Of a DNA stretch of 64,000 bases, positions 52,226 to 61,305 are shown in pieces. Below the pieces are notes generated by a model that worked only from the letters and a program-made list of their open reading frames with translations, searched no databases and was not told where the DNA came from. Each line of letters starts with the position of its first letter. Positions within the stretch are counted from its first letter, which is position 1. The stretch lies in NCBI RefSeq assembly GCF_041053105.1, contig NZ_CP163444.1, positions 3,968,001 through 4,032,000 of the forward strand, written 5' to 3'. The DNA is from Streptomyces sp. R44 (GTDB lineage Bacteria > Actinomycetota > Actinomycetes > Streptomycetales > Streptomycetaceae). The translations under genes were made by a program, and so were the position numbers.

Positions 52226-53691
52226 CGGAGAAAGCAGGTGCCGAGCCGGAGGGCGGGCTGACCGACGCGACCGACGCCGGCGCGGCCGGTGCCGGAGCCG
52301 ATGCCGGGGCGGGCGCCGGAGCCGGAGCCGATGCCGGGGCCGGGGCCGGGGCGGCAGCCGTTGCCGATGCCGGGGGCGACTCCGACTCCGGGCTCGACCG
52401 CGTCCCCGAGCTGGAGCTCGACCCGCTGATCGACGACCGGGGCACCCGGATCATCGTCTGCTGCGGCGCGGGCGGGGTCGGCAAGACGACCACGGCGGCG
52501 GCCCTCGGCGTGCGGGCGGCGGAGCGCGGCCGGCGGGTCGTCGTGCTCACGATCGACCCGGCGCGCCGGCTCGCCCAGTCCATGGGCATCGACTCCCTCG
52601 ACAACACGCCTCGCAAGGTCGACGGGATCAAGGGGTCCGACGGCGGCGAACTGCACGCCATGATGCTGGACATGAAGCGGACCTTCGACGAGATCGTCGA
52701 GGCGCACGCGGAGCCCGAGCGGGCGCGGGCGATCCTGGAGAACCCCTTCTACCAGTCCCTGTCGGCCGGATTCGCCGGTACGCAGGAGTACATGGCGATG
52801 GAGAAGCTGGGGCAGCTCCGGGCCCGCGACGAGTGGGACCTGATCGTCGTCGACACCCCGCCGTCCCGGTCCGCGCTGGACTTCCTGGACGCGCCGAAGC
52901 GGCTCGGCTCCTTCCTCGACGGAAAGTTCATCAAGCTCCTGATGGCCCCGGCGAAGGTGGGCGGCCGGGCCGGGATGAAGTTCCTCAACGTCGGCATGTC
53001 GATGATGACGGGGACCCTGGGCAAGCTGCTCGGGGGTCAGTTCCTCAAGGACGTGCAGACGTTCGTGGCGGCGATGGACACGATGTTCGGCGGTTTCCGG
53101 ACCCGCGCGGACGCCACGTACAAGCTGCTCCAGGCCCCGGGCACGGCCTTCCTCGTGGTCGCGACGCCGGAGCGGGACGCACTGCGCGAGGCCGCGTACT
53201 TCGTGGAGCGGCTGGCCGCCGAGGAGATGCCGCTCGCGGGTCTCGTCCTCAACCGTGTCCACGGCAGCGGCGCCGCCCGGCTGTCGGCAGAGCGGGCGCG
53301 GGCAGCCGCGGAAAATCTTGACGAGGGGCGCATTGTGGATCAGGGGGGCGGGAAGGCTGGACTGGGTGGCTCCCCGGCCACCGAGCCCGAACCCGAGCAC
53401 GAGCCGAACGATCTCGCCACCGCCGCCGCACATCCCGTACCCGAGGCTGCCCCCACAGCCGATCCGGCACAGGAAACAGACGTACGTCTTCTCACCGCGG
53501 GACTTCTGCGCCTGCATGCCGAGCGCATGCGGGTGCTCGCGCGTGAGCAGCGCACGCGCGACCGCTTCACCGCGCTCCACCCCGAGGTGGCGGTGACCGA
53601 AGTGGCCGCCCTGCCCGGCGATGTGCACGACCTCGCCGGGCTGCGGGCCATCGGTGACCGGCTCACGGCGGGGCGGACGCCCTCGGCCTGA
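52222..53691 (+). CDS. ArsA/Get3-like ATPase (second of tandem pair), with repeat tract
   Basis: The 489-residue protein begins with an Ala/Gly/Asp-rich low-complexity tract (about 15-60). The P-loop IIVCCGAGGVGKTTTAAALG follows, with VVLTIDPARRLAQSMG and LIVVDTPPSRSALDFLDAPKRL typical of ArsA. A second low-complexity insert (around residues 375-430, with EPEPEHEP and PEAAPTADPA) splits the C-terminal domain; it is unusual for the family. The GTG at 52222 overlaps the first ATPase by 4 bp. It is likely the larger partner of the pair. Its end is convergent with wblA. Confidence 0.9.
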   Translation: MTEKAGAEPEGGLTDATDAGAAGAGADAGAGAGAGADAGAGAGAAAVADAGGDSDSGLDRVPELELDPLIDDRGTRIIVCCGAGGVGKTTTAAALGVRAAERGRRVVVLTIDPARRLAQSMGIDSLDNTPRKVDGIKGSDGGELHAMMLDMKRTFDEIVEAHAEPERARAILENPFYQSLSAGFAGTQEYMAMEKLGQLRARDEWDLIVVDTPPSRSALDFLDAPKRLGSFLDGKFIKLLMAPAKVGGRAGMKFLNVGMSMMTGTLGKLLGGQFLKDVQTFVAAMDTMFGGFRTRADATYKLLQAPGTAFLVVATPERDALREAAYFVERLAAEEMPLAGLVLNRVHGSGAARLSAERARAAAENLDEGRIVDQGGGKAGLGGSPATEPEPEHEPNDLATAAAHPVPEAAPTADPAQETDVRLLTAGLLRLHAERMRVLAREQRTRDRFTALHPEVAVTEVAALPGDVHDLAGLRAIGDRLTAGRTPSA

Positions 53692-53717
53692 GCCGTCTCG
53701 CGTACGCGCGCACCCGC

Positions 53718-53745
53718 GTACGAGTACCCGTATCCGTACTCGTAC
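53718..53745. terminator. Hairpin between convergent arsA-like and wblA genes
   Basis: GTACGAGTAC and its perfect complement GTACTCGTAC flank an 8-base loop. Further gtacgggtc repeats follow at 53765-53790, just after the wblA stop. Confidence 0.65.
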
Positions 53746-53790
53746 CCGTGTCGCGTCACCCGTGTCGTACGGGTCGTCGTACGGGTCGGG

Positions 53791-54135
53791 CTAGCCGACC
53801 GCTGCGTACGCCTCGTACGTCGCGTCGTCGTCGATCGCCACGGGCAGCAGGCCCGCTCCCCGCTCGTACTCCGTGCGCGCGGTCTCCAGGAGCCGGCGCC
53901 ACGAGGTGACGGTCGGCCTCCGGCGCAGCAGTGCACGGCGCTCGCGCTCCGTCATGCCGCCCCACACGCCGAACTCCACGCGGTTGTCGAGGGCGTCGGC
54001 GAGGCACTCGGTCCGCACCGGGCATCCGGTGCACACCGCCTTTGCCCTGTTCTGCGCCGCTCCCTGCACGAAAAGTTCATCCGGATCGGTAGTGCGGCAG
54101 GCCGCCTGCGCACTCCAGTCAGCTACCCAGCCCAT
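53791..54135 (-). CDS. wblA: WhiB-family regulator WblA
   Basis: The 114-residue protein has four cysteines of an iron-sulfur cluster: C13, C35, C38 and C44 (CRTTDPDELF, then AVCTGCPVRTEC). It also has the WhiB turn GVWGGMTERERRALL. It is nearly identical over its length to the S. coelicolor WblA I recall, which represses antibiotic production and is needed for sporulation. ATG 54135 is preferred; GGAGAGGA lies nine bases upstream. A longer frame to 54192 lacks a site. It corresponds in position to M. tuberculosis whiB4 (Rv3681c). Confidence 0.95.
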   Translation of the reverse strand: MGWVADWSAQAACRTTDPDELFVQGAAQNRAKAVCTGCPVRTECLADALDNRVEFGVWGGMTERERRALLRRRPTVTSWRRLLETARTEYERGAGLLPVAIDDDATYEAYAAVG

Positions 54136-54590
54136 ACCGGCGCCGTCCTCTCCCGAATCGAGGCTCCCCCACGGCGGCAGCGGCATATTCACCGCTGCCA
54201 GTTGGGACGTTACGGAAGGCGGGCACAGCGCAACACCCCCTTCGGGCCCAATCTTGAATGGTCCGAACGGACTATGCGTGCGCGTCAGATCACCCAGGGG
54301 AGTGATCGAAGGACATGCGTGTCATAGCGGACATATCTCGCAGATATGCCCTTCTTCGGCGGGGCCACTTCGGGCACCGTGTGACGCATGAGCCGGAATC
54401 GGACACGAGCTTCCCGTGTTTCGGGGTCACGGGAATTCATACCGATGTCACGCACGGGTCTTGATGCGAGACCACACTGCTGTGACAGTTGGGAGCAGCT
54501 TAGGCCAAGGCATATACGTGTGTCCGGCGAATGAGAACGTAGACGCCTCACGTTGCTATGCCGTCAAGTCAGGCCACGTGAGTGGTGAGG
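54136..54590. other. Gene-free region upstream of wblA
   Basis: These 455 bp show no convincing protein frame. Composition is less GC rich than the surroundings near 54280-54540, with several A/T-rich hexamers (e.g. gaatcg, atatgcc). It must hold the wblA promoter and is also the left flank of the insertion that separates wblA from the PBP gene. I see no long palindrome in it. Confidence 0.5.
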
Positions 54591-55001
54591 TCAGACGCCT
54601 TCGTCGTCGAACAGGGCCTCTCCGATTTCGACGAGTTCATCGTCGGTCAGCTGCGGCGGGCTCCAGTTCCGGCTTCGGGCATGCTGGACGAACCGCTCGT
54701 CCAGGGTGACGTGGTAGCGCTCGACGTAGTGGGCGAGGTCCGAGTACCAGAACCACTGGCCGTCGGTGAGCAAGGACAGTCCGCCGATCAGCTCGTGCTC
54801 CGGGCTGAGGACGTCGTAAAGCCTGGTCCCGGTGACAGCAAGGACCCCTCCTTCACGCAGGTAACGCGCGAGGGACTGCTCATCCGGGTCTCCTTCGTCA
54901 CGTACAGCAGCATGGAGCGAGGGCCCGTCACGTCGGCCGTGCCCGAGTTCCCGGAAATCGCCGACGAAGCGGCCTGAGATGGAGGACTGGTCGCTGCTCA
55001 T
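54591..55001 (-). CDS. Orphan acidic protein of unknown function
   Basis: The 136-residue protein, MSSDQSSISGRFVGDFRELG to DELVEIGEALFDDEGV, has a likely globular core: GGVLAVTGTRLYDVLSPEHEL, GGLSLLTDGQWFWYSDLAHYVERYHVTL. The Trp/Tyr-rich centre and acidic end resemble immunity-like or cytosolic hypotheticals of actinobacteria, but I do not recognise a family. There is no clear ribosome-binding site. It is between wblA and the decayed transposase and may have arrived with it. It is lower in GC than its neighbours. Confidence 0.6.
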   Translation of the reverse strand: MSSDQSSISGRFVGDFRELGHGRRDGPSLHAAVRDEGDPDEQSLARYLREGGVLAVTGTRLYDVLSPEHELIGGLSLLTDGQWFWYSDLAHYVERYHVTLDERFVQHARSRNWSPPQLTDDELVEIGEALFDDEGV

Positions 55002-55059
55002 GGCTCGGGAGCCTAGCCACGCGAGCCATAGCTCCCTTGCCCCTTTCCAATGGCCAGGA

Positions 55060-56247
55060 CTATGCAGCCTGCGCTGCCTCCTCGACCCCTGTCGGGAAGG
55101 CGACTGACTCGTCGAAACGCTGTCCGTGCTGGAGGCAGTGGTAGAGCTGGCCGATCATGCGGTTGAAGAGGTTGCGCTGGGCGGCCGCGTGCCAGTCGCC
55201 CTGTTCGCGTCGGCGTCGGTAGTGGGCGTTGGCCCCGGTGGACGCCCGGAGCGCGGCGAAGGCCCAGAGGTAGCCAGCGTGGTTGAGCCGGTCGTTCTTC
55301 ACCCAGCGTCTGGTGATGGCGGACTTCTTACCGGAGGCGCGTGTGATGGGTGAGGAGCCGGCGTAGGCCTTCAGGCCACGGGCGTCGGCGAAGCGGGTGC
55401 GGTCGTCGCCGATCTCGGCCAGGACGCGGGCGGCGAGCTGGATGCCGAGGCCGGGGAAGCTCAGCAGGATCTCGGCGTCCGGGTGCTGTGGGAAGGCGTC
55501 TTCCACCGCTTCGGCGAGCTGGTCGGCGGCGGTGCAGGCGGCGTCCAGTTGGATGAGGAGGGCGAGCATCTGCTTGCCGAGCGCGTCCTCGACCAGCGGC
55601 GGCTGGTGGGCCCACTCGCCTCGGAAGACCTCGCGGAGGCGTTCGGCCTCGGCCTCGATGCCGCGCTGGCGGCCGGCACGCTTGAGCGCGGCCTGGATCT
55701 GGGTGCGGGTCAGACGCGCGGCCCGCGTCGGGGTGGGGGCGGTCTTGAGCAGTTCGCGGGCCTCGGGCCGGCACAGGCCGTTGGTCCAGGTAGCGAAGGC
55801 CGCCAGGGCCGCGGGGTAGTACTCGCGCAGCAGGGACCGGAGCTGGTTGGACGGTGATCGCGCGGCCGAAGTCGCTGTCGTCGGGCAGGGGCCGGTGGGC
55901 GTGCATGGCGGTGCGGAGGATATTCGCCAGGACCAGAGCGTCGCCGGGGTCGGACTTCTTGCGCGAGACGGAGTGCCGGTCGCGGTAGCGGGCGGCGGCC
56001 ATCGGGTTGATGGCGAAGACCTTGCGCTCGCCGGTCCGCAGCACCGCGACCAGCAGGCCGCGGGAGGTCACGATCGCGACCGGGATCGGGTTCTCGGCGG
56101 TGTCGCCGTACTCGGCGAGCAGTTCCAGCAGGATCTTGTAGCCGGCCGCGTCGTCGGTGACGTGCCGCTTGGCGAGCAGCTGGCCGGTGTCATCGACCAG
56201 AGCGACGTCGTGGGTTCTTCCGCCCAGTCGATTCCGCAGTAGATCAA
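55060..56247 (-). pseudogene. IS110 family transposase remnant
   Basis: The gene is broken. It begins at TTG 56247 (MIYCGIDWAEE, with RBS GGGAGGG), where IS110 transposases have the DEDD motif D. It loses frame by a one-base change near 56222, continues as THDVALVDDTGQLLAKRHV and SRKKSDPGDALVLANILRT, then has a deletion and frame change near 55850 (AITV to NQLRSLLREYYP). The C-terminal part (LLIQLDAACTAADQ, FPGLGIQLAARVLAEIG, and AYAGSSPITRASGKKSAI) is intact to 55060. It is an inactive IS110 copy that separates the core genes wblA and the PBP gene. Confidence 0.85.
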
Positions 56248-56477
56248 GATTCCCTCCCCAGAGTTCGACGTTTGCGCTGGTCACGAGCGCATGCGGGCCA
56301 CGCAGCGACCTAATCCCAGGCCTCTACCGCACCGCGGCAGGGCCGCCACCTCACTAGCCGTTCGTGGCACCAGCGCGCCCCACGCGCCTCGGTCTAGCCG
56401 GGAGCTCCTGGCTCGGGCATAACGAGAGGTCACCCTGCGGCGGGCTCGCACCACGAACATCAACGGCGCTTCGAAGC

Positions 56478-56579
56478 GGGCGGTGGCGGCCGGGTAGACG
56501 CTGAAGGGCGCCGATCTTGGCCGAGGTCTCAAGGACCCAGTCTCTCGAAGGCCATTCGCTTCAGCGCCCGCCTGGCCGC
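56478..56579. repeat. 29-bp imperfect inverted repeat upstream of the PBP gene
   Basis: GGGCGGTGGCGGCC at 56478 and the arm ending 56587 pair with about 24 of 29 matches; both arms carry cttcag/ctgaag at the inner ends. The 52-base spacer has no gene. The region 56248-56728 is otherwise gene-free and may hold the PBP promoter. The arms could be a transposon end remnant or a folded RNA leader. Confidence 0.4.
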
Positions 56580-56728
56580 CACCACCCTGAGCCCCAGGCC
56601 CGTGCATCGATCTACGTTGAGGCCTCCGTGGGGCCCGGCTGCACCTGGATGTCACGGTCTGGTACTCGAACGCTCCGAGAAGCACCCGCTCCTGCGGATC
56701 GCTCATAACTACGGATTAGGCTGCCCCC

Positions 56729-58966
56729 ATGCCAAAGAAGCGCTCGGGCGGTGGTCTGACCGGGACCCAGCAGGCCGCCAAGTTCCTCGGTGTCAGTGTG
56801 CTCGCGGGAGCCGTGCTGGCGGGCATCGCCCTGCCCGCGGCCGGTGCACTCGGGCTGGCCGCGAAGGGCACGGTGGAGGGGTTCGACGAGATCCCCTCCA
56901 ACCTGAAGACCCCGCCGCTGAGTCAGCGCACCACGATCCTGGACGCCGAGGGCGGTCTCATCGCCACGGTGTACTCGCGGGACCGGAAGGTCGTGCCGAT
57001 CGACAAGATCTCGCCGTACATGCAGAAGGCGATCGTCGCGATCGAGGACGGGCGCTTCTACGAGCACGGGGCGATCGACCTCAAGGGCGTGCTGCGCGCC
57101 ATCAACCGCAACGCGCAGTCGGGCGGGGTCGCGCAGGGCGCGTCCACGCTGACCCAGCAGTACGTGAAGAACGTCTTCGTCGAGGAGGCCGGTGACGACC
57201 CCGAGAAGGTCGCGCAGGCCACCCAGCAGACCATCGGCCGCAAGGTCCGCGAGCTGAAGTTCGCGATCCAGGTCGAGGAGGAGCTGGGCAAGAAGAAGAT
57301 CCTGGAGAACTACCTCAACATCACGTTCTTCGGGCAGCAGGCGTACGGCATCGAGGCCGCCTCCCAGCGGTACTTCTCCAAGCGCGCCGCCGACCTGGAC
57401 CTGGGCGAGGCGGCGATGATGGCCGGTCTCGTCCAGTCGCCGAGCCGCTACGACCCGATCAACGACATCCAGGAAGCGACCAAGCGCCGCAACACGGTCC
57501 TCCAGCGGATGGCCGACGTGAAGGACATCAGCCAGGCCGAGGCGGACGCCGCCAAGGCCAAGCCGATCAAGCTGAAGGTGAAGACGCCGAAGAACGGCTG
57601 CATCACCGCCGTCAGCGGCGCCGGCTTCTTCTGCGACTACGTCCGCAAGACGATCCTCAACGACCCGACCTTCGGCAAGACGGCCGAGGAGCGGACGAAG
57701 CTGTGGAACCTGGGTGGCCTGACCATCAAGACCACGCTCGACCCGCGCGCACAGGCCGCCGCCAACGAGGCCGCCATCGCGAAGGTGAACAAGGACGACC
57801 CGGTCGCCGCCTCCGTGGTGCAGGTCCAGCCGAAGACCGGCCGCATCCTGTCGATGGGCCAGTCCCGCCCGTACGGCCTGGACCAGAAGCAGCACCAGAC
57901 GACGCTGAACCTCGCCGTCGGCAGCAAGATGGGCGGCACGACGTACGGCTTCCAGGTCGGCTCGACCTTCAAGCCGATCACGGCCGCCGCGGCGCTCGAG
58001 AAGGGCATCAGCCCGGCGACGAGCTTCAACGACCCGGCGCAGATCAACATCTCCGAGAGCGACTACACCCGCTGCGACGGCAAGCCCGCGGGCTACGCGA
58101 ACTGGGAGGTGAACAATGAGATGAAGTCGGAGAAGGGCGTCTTCGACATGACCAGCGCCCTCGGCAAGTCCATCAACACCTACTTCGCCAAGCTGGAGCA
58201 GATGGCCGGCCTCTGCGAGACGCTGACGATGGCCAAGAACGTCGGCTACGAGCGCGAGCTGGGCAAGCCCATCAAGCAGAGCCCCTCCGTCACCCTCGGC
58301 AGTATCGAGAGCACCCCGCTCGACATGGCGTCCGTCTACTCGACCTTCGCCAACCGCGGCATCTACTGCACCCCGATCGCCATCGAGTCGATCAAGGCCG
58401 CCAACGGCGACAAGCTGAACGTGCCGCAGACGAAGTGCACGCGCGCCATGACCGACCGGACCGCCGACACCATCAACCAGATGCTGAAGGGCGTGGTCGA
58501 GGACGGCACCGGTACGCGGGCCGGTCTCAGCGACCGTGACAACGCGGGCAAGACCGGTACGACCAACGACCGCAAGGACGCCTGGTTCGTCGGCTACACC
58601 CCGAACCTGTCCACCGCCGTCTGGGTCGGTGACGACGTCGGCGAGAAGAAGTCGATGTTCGACATCACCATCGGCGGCGAGTACTACGACAAGGTCTGCG
58701 GTGGCTGCCTCCCCGGCCCGATCTGGAAGATCGCGATGACGGGCGCCCTGGACGCCGGCCAGACCCCGAGCTTCGTCCCCGTCTCCGTGCCGCGGGCCGA
58801 GAAGCCCAAGGACCCGGAGAAGGAGGGCGACGAGGGCCCGAACAAGCCCCGCAAGCCCGGCGACGGCAAGCCCTCCGACCCGACGAACCCGATCCCCGGG
58901 ATCACCTTCCCGACCGACCTGCTCGGCGGCGGAGACGGGCGCGGCAACCGCAAGCCCGGCCACTGA
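56729..58966 (+). CDS. Class A penicillin-binding protein (PonA-like transglycosylase/transpeptidase)
   Basis: The 745-residue protein has an N-terminal signal anchor (FLGVSVLAGAVLAGIALPAAG). The GT51 domain has AIEDGRFYEHGAIDLKG and QGASTLTQQYVKN. The transpeptidase has S412 in the GSTFK box, SIN at about residue 476, and KTGTTN near 611. A Pro/Lys-rich tail (PKDPEKEGDEGPNKPRKPGDG) extends outside the cell. It makes peptidoglycan. In Mycobacterium the corresponding gene (ponA2, Rv3682) directly follows the whiB gene; here the accessory insertion lies between. ATG 56729 is taken. Confidence 0.95.
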   Translation: MPKKRSGGGLTGTQQAAKFLGVSVLAGAVLAGIALPAAGALGLAAKGTVEGFDEIPSNLKTPPLSQRTTILDAEGGLIATVYSRDRKVVPIDKISPYMQKAIVAIEDGRFYEHGAIDLKGVLRAINRNAQSGGVAQGASTLTQQYVKNVFVEEAGDDPEKVAQATQQTIGRKVRELKFAIQVEEELGKKKILENYLNITFFGQQAYGIEAASQRYFSKRAADLDLGEAAMMAGLVQSPSRYDPINDIQEATKRRNTVLQRMADVKDISQAEADAAKAKPIKLKVKTPKNGCITAVSGAGFFCDYVRKTILNDPTFGKTAEERTKLWNLGGLTIKTTLDPRAQAAANEAAIAKVNKDDPVAASVVQVQPKTGRILSMGQSRPYGLDQKQHQTTLNLAVGSKMGGTTYGFQVGSTFKPITAAAALEKGISPATSFNDPAQINISESDYTRCDGKPAGYANWEVNNEMKSEKGVFDMTSALGKSINTYFAKLEQMAGLCETLTMAKNVGYERELGKPIKQSPSVTLGSIESTPLDMASVYSTFANRGIYCTPIAIESIKAANGDKLNVPQTKCTRAMTDRTADTINQMLKGVVEDGTGTRAGLSDRDNAGKTGTTNDRKDAWFVGYTPNLSTAVWVGDDVGEKKSMFDITIGGEYYDKVCGGCLPGPIWKIAMTGALDAGQTPSFVPVSVPRAEKPKDPEKEGDEGPNKPRKPGDGKPSDPTNPIPGITFPTDLLGGGDGRGNRKPGH

Positions 58967-58982
58967 CGTACCGATACGAGAG

Positions 58983-59013
58983 AGGGCGCCCCACCTGACC
59001 GGTGGGGCGCCCT
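58983..59013. terminator. Bidirectional terminator after the PBP gene
   Basis: A 13-bp perfect stem (AGGGCGCCCCACC and complement) with a 5-base loop lies 16 bp after the stop and 21 bp from the end of the convergent YqeY-like gene. Confidence 0.9.
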
Positions 59014-59034
59014 TCCTCGTGTCCGGCGAGCCGA

Positions 59035-59499
59035 TCAGCCCGCGAGCAGCTTCTTCACGGCGGCGGCGACGCGGCCGCCCTCGGCCTGGCCCGCCACCTT
59101 CGGGTTCACGATCTTCATGACGGCGCCCATGGCACGCGGCCCCTCGGCGCCCGCGGCCTTCGCCTCCTCGACGGCCGCCGCGACGATGGAGTCGAGCTCC
59201 TCGTCGCTGAGCTGCTTCGGCAGGTAGGCGTCGAGGAGGAGGCCCTCGGCCTTCTCGCGCTCGGCGGACTCGGGGCGACCGCCCTTGGCGAAGGCGTCCG
59301 CGGCCTCGCGTCGCTTCTTCGCCTCCTTCGCGATCACCTTCTGCACCTCGTCGTCGGAGAGTTCGCGCTTCGTCGTGCCCGCGACCTCCTCCTTCGTGAT
59401 CGCGGTGATGGTGAGCCGCAGGGTCGAGGAGCGCAGTTCGTCGCGCTCCCGGATCGCGGCGTTGAGGTCGTCCTGGAGCTTCGCCTTGAGCGTGGTCAT
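59035..59499 (-). CDS. GatB/YqeY domain protein
   Basis: The 154-residue protein matches the YqeY family, a stand-alone relative of the GatB tail: LKAKLQDDLNAAIRERDELRSSTLRLTI, DEEVQKVIAKEAKKRREA-like helices, and the ending KIVNPKVAGQAEGGRVAAAVKKLL. Its role in tRNA-dependent amidation is not established. ATG 59499 has no ribosome-binding site; CACACT lies 7 bp upstream, so the mRNA may be leaderless. It is divergent from the phosphoesterase gene by 74 bp. Confidence 0.9.
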   Translation of the reverse strand: MTTLKAKLQDDLNAAIRERDELRSSTLRLTITAITKEEVAGTTKRELSDDEVQKVIAKEAKKRREAADAFAKGGRPESAEREKAEGLLLDAYLPKQLSDEELDSIVAAAVEEAKAAGAEGPRAMGAVMKIVNPKVAGQAEGGRVAAAVKKLLAG

Positions 59500-59573
59500 G
59501 GGGTCAAGTGTGGCAGGTGCGCCACCCGTACCGCCCGCGCATTTCGGCTCAGCGGGTCTGCGACGATGGGGGG

Positions 59574-60512
59574 ATGCGCGCACGGTACGGGATCCCCCTG
59601 AAGATCACGGCAGGCCTCACGGCGACGGCTGCGGCCGGACTCGTCTACGCGGCAGGCTTCGAGGCCCGCTCCTTCCGGCTCCGCCGGGTGACCATCCCCG
59701 TCCTCCCGCCCGGCATGCGCGACCTGCGGGTCCTTCAGGTCTCCGACATCCACATGGTGAGCGGCCAGCGCAAGAAGCGCGTCTGGCTCCAGTCGCTCGC
59801 GGGCCTCCGTCCCGACTTCGTCGTCAACACCGGCGACAACCTCTCCGACACCGAGGCCGTCCCGGAGCTCCTCGACGCGCTCGGGCCGTTGATGGAGTTC
59901 CCCGGGGTGTACGTCTTCGGCTCCAACGACTACTACGGGCCCCGGATGAAGAACCCGGCCCGCTACCTCATGGAGAGGGCCCAGGGCCGGTACGGGCTCA
60001 ACGGCAACAAGCCCGTCGTCGGGGCCGTGCACAACCCCTGGGAGGGGATCCGGGACGCCTTCGACGCGGCGGGCTGGGTGAACCTCACCAACACCCGCGG
60101 CAGCCTCAAGCTCCCGCAGGCCGACCTCGCCTTCACCGGCCTGGACGACCCGCACATCAAGCGGGACCGGTACGAGCGGGTCGCCGGCGGCCCCGACGCC
60201 TCGGCCGACTTCACGGTGGGCGTCGTCCACGCCCCGTACCTGCGCTCGCTCGACTCCTTCACGGCCGACGGCTACGAGCTGATCCTCGCCGGCCACACCC
60301 ACGGCGGGCAGCTGTGCGTCCCCTTCTACGGGGCGCTCGTCACCAACTGCGACCTCGACACGGACCGGGTCAAGGGGCTCTCCACGCACACGGTCGCCGA
60401 CCGGACCTCCTATCTGCACGTCTCGGCGGGCTGCGGCACCAACCGGTACACCCCGGTCCGCTTCGCCTGCCCGCCGGAGGCCACCCTGCTCACCCTGACG
60501 GCGCGCCGCTGA
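59574..60512 (+). CDS. Metallophosphoesterase, membrane-anchored
   Basis: The 312-residue protein has an N-terminal hydrophobic anchor (ITAGLTATAAAGLVYAAGF). The calcineurin-type metal motifs follow: QVSDIHMVSG (DxH), VNTGDNLSD, GSNDYYGP (GNHE-like, with N kept but H changed) and LAGHTHGGQL. It probably cleaves phosphoesters near or outside the membrane. From memory it corresponds to Rv3683/SCO3582-type genes beside the PBP gene. The ATG at 59574 follows a GGGGGG stretch. The second gene downstream starts 17 bp later and is probably co-transcribed. Confidence 0.9.
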   Translation: MRARYGIPLKITAGLTATAAAGLVYAAGFEARSFRLRRVTIPVLPPGMRDLRVLQVSDIHMVSGQRKKRVWLQSLAGLRPDFVVNTGDNLSDTEAVPELLDALGPLMEFPGVYVFGSNDYYGPRMKNPARYLMERAQGRYGLNGNKPVVGAVHNPWEGIRDAFDAAGWVNLTNTRGSLKLPQADLAFTGLDDPHIKRDRYERVAGGPDASADFTVGVVHAPYLRSLDSFTADGYELILAGHTHGGQLCVPFYGALVTNCDLDTDRVKGLSTHTVADRTSYLHVSAGCGTNRYTPVRFACPPEATLLTLTARR

Positions 60513-60529
60513 GCACTTACGGTGGGGGC

Positions 60530-61267
60530 ATGCTCACGCCCCACACCGCGGCCGTGCCGGCCTCCGCCGTCATACCTCCCGCCCACCGCCGCCCCTGGGC
60601 GGCGGCCTTCCGGGGCCTGATCGCCCTGTGCGCGGCGACGGGGATCGTCATCGAGTGCGTCTACGGGGACGTGCTCGTCGTCCTGAGCTTCTTCACCATC
60701 TGGACCAACATCCTGGTCGCCGTCGTCCTCGGCCTGGGCGCCGTCCGCGCCTGGACCCGCCGCCCGCCGCTGCCGGCCGTGTGGACCGGCGGGGCGCTGC
60801 TCTGCATCGCGGTCGTCGGCCTCGTCTTCCACCTGGTCCTCGACAACGAGGCGAGCGAGTTCAACCAGGCCGCCGAGATCGCCCGGCTCACCGGCGCGAA
60901 GGCCGTCGCCAACCAGCTGCTGCACACCGTGACCCCGATCGGCACGGCCCTCGACTTCCTGCTGCTCACGGCGCCCGGGGCCCTCCGGTGGCGGCACGCG
61001 GCCCAGTGGCCGGCGGCGCCGGGCCTCTACTTCGCCTTCGCCCTGATCCGCGGCGAGCTGATCTCCCCCGACGCGCCGACCCGCTACACGTACCCGTTCC
61101 TCGACGTGACGGTCCACGGCTACGCCGGTGTCCTCACCAACGCCGTCGTCCTCGGCGCGGCCTTCTACGTCCTCGGTCTCGCGATCGTCGGCCTGGACCG
61201 CATCCGACCTGCGCCGCGGTCCCCCGAATACCGGATTTCGTCTGAGCGCGCGCGTGGGCTAAAGTAA
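60530..61267 (+). CDS. Pr6Pr family six-helix membrane protein
   Basis: The 245-residue protein has six hydrophobic segments, including FFTIWTNILVAVVLGLGAVRAW and VVGLVFHLVLDNEASEF, and the HTVTPIGTALDFLL and RYTYPFLDV motifs typical of the Pr6Pr family. The ATG at 60530 has GGTGGGGG just upstream. It follows the phosphoesterase gene by 17 bp. The role is unknown. The gene ends 38 bp before the tRNA-Pro gene. Confidence 0.85.
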   Translation: MLTPHTAAVPASAVIPPAHRRPWAAAFRGLIALCAATGIVIECVYGDVLVVLSFFTIWTNILVAVVLGLGAVRAWTRRPPLPAVWTGGALLCIAVVGLVFHLVLDNEASEFNQAAEIARLTGAKAVANQLLHTVTPIGTALDFLLLTAPGALRWRHAAQWPAAPGLYFAFALIRGELISPDAPTRYTYPFLDVTVHGYAGVLTNAVVLGAAFYVLGLAIVGLDRIRPAPRSPEYRISSERARGLK

Positions 61268-61305
61268 TCGATGTCGCCGCGACGTGAAGAACAAAGCAGC
61301 GACAT

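Noticed and set aside
54582-54977. Plus-strand frame opposite the orphan gene
   Set aside because: The minus strand shows a protein-like Trp/Tyr-rich core; the plus-strand frame is its shadow.
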